This document shows positions 62,395 through 64,000 of a stretch of DNA of 64,000 nucleotides, one piece after another (the stretch's first letter is position 1; every line of letters starts with the position of its first letter). Origin of the DNA: JBFLYO01 sp040756745 (GTDB lineage Bacteria > Bacteroidota > Ignavibacteria > UBA10030 > UBA6906); the NCBI GenBank assembly GCA_040756745.1, contig JBFLYO010000010.1:51870-115869 (forward strand), read 5' to 3'. A program made the translations under genes and the position numbers. The notes under the pieces were generated by a model that was not told where the DNA came from, searched no databases, and was given only the letters and a program-made list of their open reading frames with translations.

Positions 62395-63554
62395 GCGGCG
62401 GCTCTCCTCCCTTTTATTGCGGCAATTTCGCTGTACCCCGCGACGAGTCTGTCAAAGATCTTGTCCCAGGACTGCGCTTGAGCGAATTCCAGCGCGGCCC
62501 GTCCCATCGCCGCGCGGCGGTCGGGCCGGTTCAGGAGATGCTCGATCTTCCGGGCAAGATCCCCGCCGTCACGAGGCTCCGCGAGGAGCCCGGTGACATC
62601 ATGCCGGACAAACCCATACGCCCCTCCCTCCCGGGCACACACGGGTGGGATGCCTGATGCCATCGCCTCAAGGGTCACGTTGCCGAAGGTCTCCGTCGTC
62701 GAGGGAAAAACCAAGATATCGCTTGAAGCGTACGCGCGGGAAATGTCCGTCCCGGAGAGCTGGCCGAGGAAGACGGCGCCGGGCATCATCTGTTCCAGCT
62801 CCGAGCGCACCGGGCCGTCACCTGCCAGGACGAAGAGCGCGTCGCTTCTTCGCGCCGAGATGATGCGATACGCTTCGGCAAGCGTGCGGAGATCCTTTTC
62901 CCACACAAGTCGTCCGGCAAACAGGAGGACCGACTTCCCTCCCGCTCCGATAGTCGCCTTCCAGTCCTCCGATCTGTGTGACGGATTGAAGGTGGCGGTG
63001 TCCACGCCGTGCGGCAGGAATTCCGTTGTGACGAATCCATGTGCCCTCAGTTCCTTCCTCACAGGTTCCGAAGGGACGTAGACCCGGTCACACTCGTTGT
63101 AGAGTTTCCTCAAACAATTCCAGCCGAAAACCTCGAAGACCCCGAAGTTGTAATATCTTGCGTAGCTCGGAAAATGTGTATGGTACGTCGCGACGACCGG
63201 GATGCCGTTCCGGCGGCCGTAGCGCACCGCCGCGTGCCCGAGGGGACAAGGGCTGTGGATGTGAATCAGGTCGGGCGCGAACCGCACAAGCTGCGCCTCA
63301 AAGTGTTTCTGTCCCGGGAGCGCGAACCGGTAGTTTTTATAGAGCGGAAATGTCATTGAGGGGACTTCAAACATCGGCACCGGCTGGTCGGCCGGAGAAG
63401 GGACGATCGGGGAGAAAAATATGCTCTCGACTCCGCGGTCAGGGAGGGCGTCGATCAGGCGGTAGAGCACGCGCGTGACACCGTCATGATCCGGTTTCAT
63501 CGTTCCGGCAAAATAGGCGACGCGAAACCGCCGCCCCTGCCAGCTCGCATTCAT
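62391..63554 (-). CDS. GT4 glycosyltransferase (glycolipid synthase-like)
   Basis: A 387-residue GT-B enzyme. ATG 63554 with GAGGAAG just upstream; the frame extends further to 63659 but there overlaps the small peptide gene. The acceptor-side half has AGTMKPDHDGVTRVLYRL, HIHSPCPLGHAAVRYG and VATYHTHFPSYARYY, close in layout to SqdX/MgtA-type lipid glycosyltransferases. The donor side has LFAGRLVWEKDLRTLAEAY and the E-x7-E motif ETFGNVTLE. It should make a glycolipid at the inner membrane from a nucleotide sugar. The Pho-like promoter and the phosphoesterase partner favour replacement of phospholipid by glycolipid when phosphate is short. Confidence 0.85.
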   Translation of the reverse strand: MNASWQGRRFRVAYFAGTMKPDHDGVTRVLYRLIDALPDRGVESIFFSPIVPSPADQPVPMFEVPSMTFPLYKNYRFALPGQKHFEAQLVRFAPDLIHIHSPCPLGHAAVRYGRRNGIPVVATYHTHFPSYARYYNFGVFEVFGWNCLRKLYNECDRVYVPSEPVRKELRAHGFVTTEFLPHGVDTATFNPSHRSEDWKATIGAGGKSVLLFAGRLVWEKDLRTLAEAYRIISARRSDALFVLAGDGPVRSELEQMMPGAVFLGQLSGTDISRAYASSDILVFPSTTETFGNVTLEAMASGIPPVCAREGGAYGFVRHDVTGLLAEPRDGGDLARKIEHLLNRPDRRAAMGRAALEFAQAQSWDKIFDRLVAGYSEIAAIKGRRAAA

Positions 63555-63603
63555 TGCTTCCTCGCGCGTTGTGGAACTTCGATGGGTGCGCCCATTCACC
63601 AGC

Positions 63604-63684
63604 TCACGCGTGACGGACACGCCGCGAGAGAAACTGGAGGACAAACACGACCAGCCCAAGGACGAAGTAGATTGCGGCCTTCAT
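63604..63684 (-). CDS. 26-residue single-helix membrane peptide
   Basis: ATG 63684 has an excellent ribosome site (GGAAGGAGG, six bases upstream) and reads MKAAIYFVLGLVVFVL then QFLSRRVRHA and stop. It is one hydrophobic helix followed by a positive C-terminal tail. It is the first gene after the 63728-63766 boxes and ends 50 bases before the glycosyltransferase start. Too short to assign to a family; a small accessory subunit of the lipid-remodelling enzymes is inference. Confidence 0.6.
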   Translation of the reverse strand: MKAAIYFVLGLVVFVLQFLSRRVRHA

Positions 63685-63727
63685 ATGATCCTCCTTCCAT
63701 CCTTCATGCGCAAACCTTCTCATTTCC

Positions 63728-63766
63728 TTTTACGTAAGTGTTACGCATATGTTAAGTGTGGGTTAA
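63728..63766 (-). promoter_or_regulatory. Candidate Pho-box promoter of the glycosyltransferase-phosphoesterase operon
   Basis: Four 6-base boxes with exact 11-base period on the minus strand: TTAACC (63766-63761), TTAACA (63755-63750), GTAACA (63744-63739) and GTAAAA (63733-63728). The third box is followed by four bases and CGTAAAA, the place of the -10 at the other two sites. A divergent plus-strand gene starts 66 bases to the right, so the boxes might serve both directions. Confidence 0.7.
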
Positions 63767-63831
63767 CATGCGACAGCAATATTGAGAGTCCGCGATGAAA
63801 TCGCCATATTGGCCGCGCACATGAGGATCAC

Positions 63832-64000
63832 ATGAACGAATCCCACGTTGTGTCGCGTCTTCTCGATGGGCTCGTTTCCCGCATTGCCGCGCTGTTGAGG
63901 GTCCCGCCCCTCGCATTGCGGATGTTCCGCTCGGCAAATGAAATGAGCGGTCTTGACAGGAGGACGCTCCCCACGGAACTCATCCCGCTGAATGCCATCC
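63832..64000 (+). CDS. Unidentified protein, 5' part only (continues past window end)
   Basis: The only convincing plus-strand gene. ATG 63832 has GAGGA about five bases upstream; 56 codons are open to the edge: MNESHVVSRLLDGLVSRIAAL, then RVPPLALRMFRSANEM and RRTLPTELIPLNAI. There is no signal peptide, and amphipathic helices are likely. I do not recognise the family. It is divergent from the Pho-boxed glycosyltransferase operon and might share its control region. Confidence 0.5.
   Translation, partial: MNESHVVSRLLDGLVSRIAALLRVPPLALRMFRSANEMSGLDRRTLPTELIPLNAI

Noticed and set aside
1..64000. CRISPR arrays, tRNA or rRNA genes, insertion sequences, integrases
   Set aside because: Looked for along both strands by eye; no regular repeat-spacer array, cloverleaf, ribosomal segment or transposase-like protein was seen. 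A covariance-model scan would be decisive for tRNAs.

Overview
The window reads as a chromosomal segment of a GC-rich (about 60 percent by eye) Gram-negative bacterium of the Bacteroidota/Chlorobiota supergroup, most like the Ignavibacteria/Kapabacteria side. Evidence: lipid A genes (lpxB, lpxK), a TonB-dependent receptor, a secreted protein ending in a type IX secretion sorting domain with the YPNPFNPTT motif, a DUF5683 protein, and very large multihaem cytochromes. This placement is inference from gene content. All complete genes lie on the minus strand; only a partial gene at the extreme right edge runs on the plus strand. Gene order below therefore runs right to left in the direction of transcription. 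I saw no tRNA, rRNA, CRISPR array, transposase or phage gene, and no gap above 300 bases.

Right end (63.9-50.9 kb): a phosphate-starvation block. A tiny membrane peptide, a GT4 glycosyltransferase and a metallophosphoesterase form one unit. A TonB-dependent receptor and a T9SS-sorted surface protein form a second. An OprP-like porin with pstS-pstC-pstA-pstB-phoU forms a third. Each unit is preceded by TTAACA-like boxes repeated every 11 bases and placed 4 bases upstream of a CATAAT-like -10. This is a self-consistent candidate Pho regulon that combines phosphate uptake with possible phospholipid-to-glycolipid remodelling.

50.7-40.1 kb: soj/parA-parB with ridA and DUF5683, a SpmA/SpmB pair, proline dehydrogenase, an OPT oligopeptide transporter with dipeptidase PepD (peptide and proline use), an MFS transporter, and a 1039-residue hybrid sensor kinase whose phosphorylation sites are degenerate.

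36.8-28.9 kb: an electron-transfer locus with a cytochrome b-like membrane protein, a 20-haem and a 25-haem c-type cytochrome, an outer-membrane beta-barrel and a membrane-anchored Fe-S/FAD oxidoreductase, then a DUF2203 protein. It could move electrons between the quinone pool and the cell surface. It resembles the logic, not the sequence, of known porin-cytochrome conduits.

28.7-10.8 kb: mostly housekeeping. A MacA/MacB-type efflux pair without its ATPase, uvrB, comF (no ordinary start codon), gapA-pgk behind a strong sigma70-type promoter, rhomboid protease, ispG, ymdB-like phosphodiesterase, folD, P5C dehydrogenase, sucC, gatB, a tandem universal stress protein and tpiA.

10.8-0 kb: a glycoside-hydrolase-2-like protein fused to a polytopic membrane domain and lacking its nucleophile, smc, a HAD phosphatase, an isoprenylcysteine-methyltransferase-like membrane protein, lpxB, a TPR lipoprotein, lpxK and a truncated peptidase C26 gene. 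Dispersed intergenic repeats (27-base identical copies near 16.95 and 47.85 kb, TGGATTGTGG-type strings near 23.9 and 61.4 kb, CTCTGCG heptamers near 47.96 kb) mark several gene boundaries.
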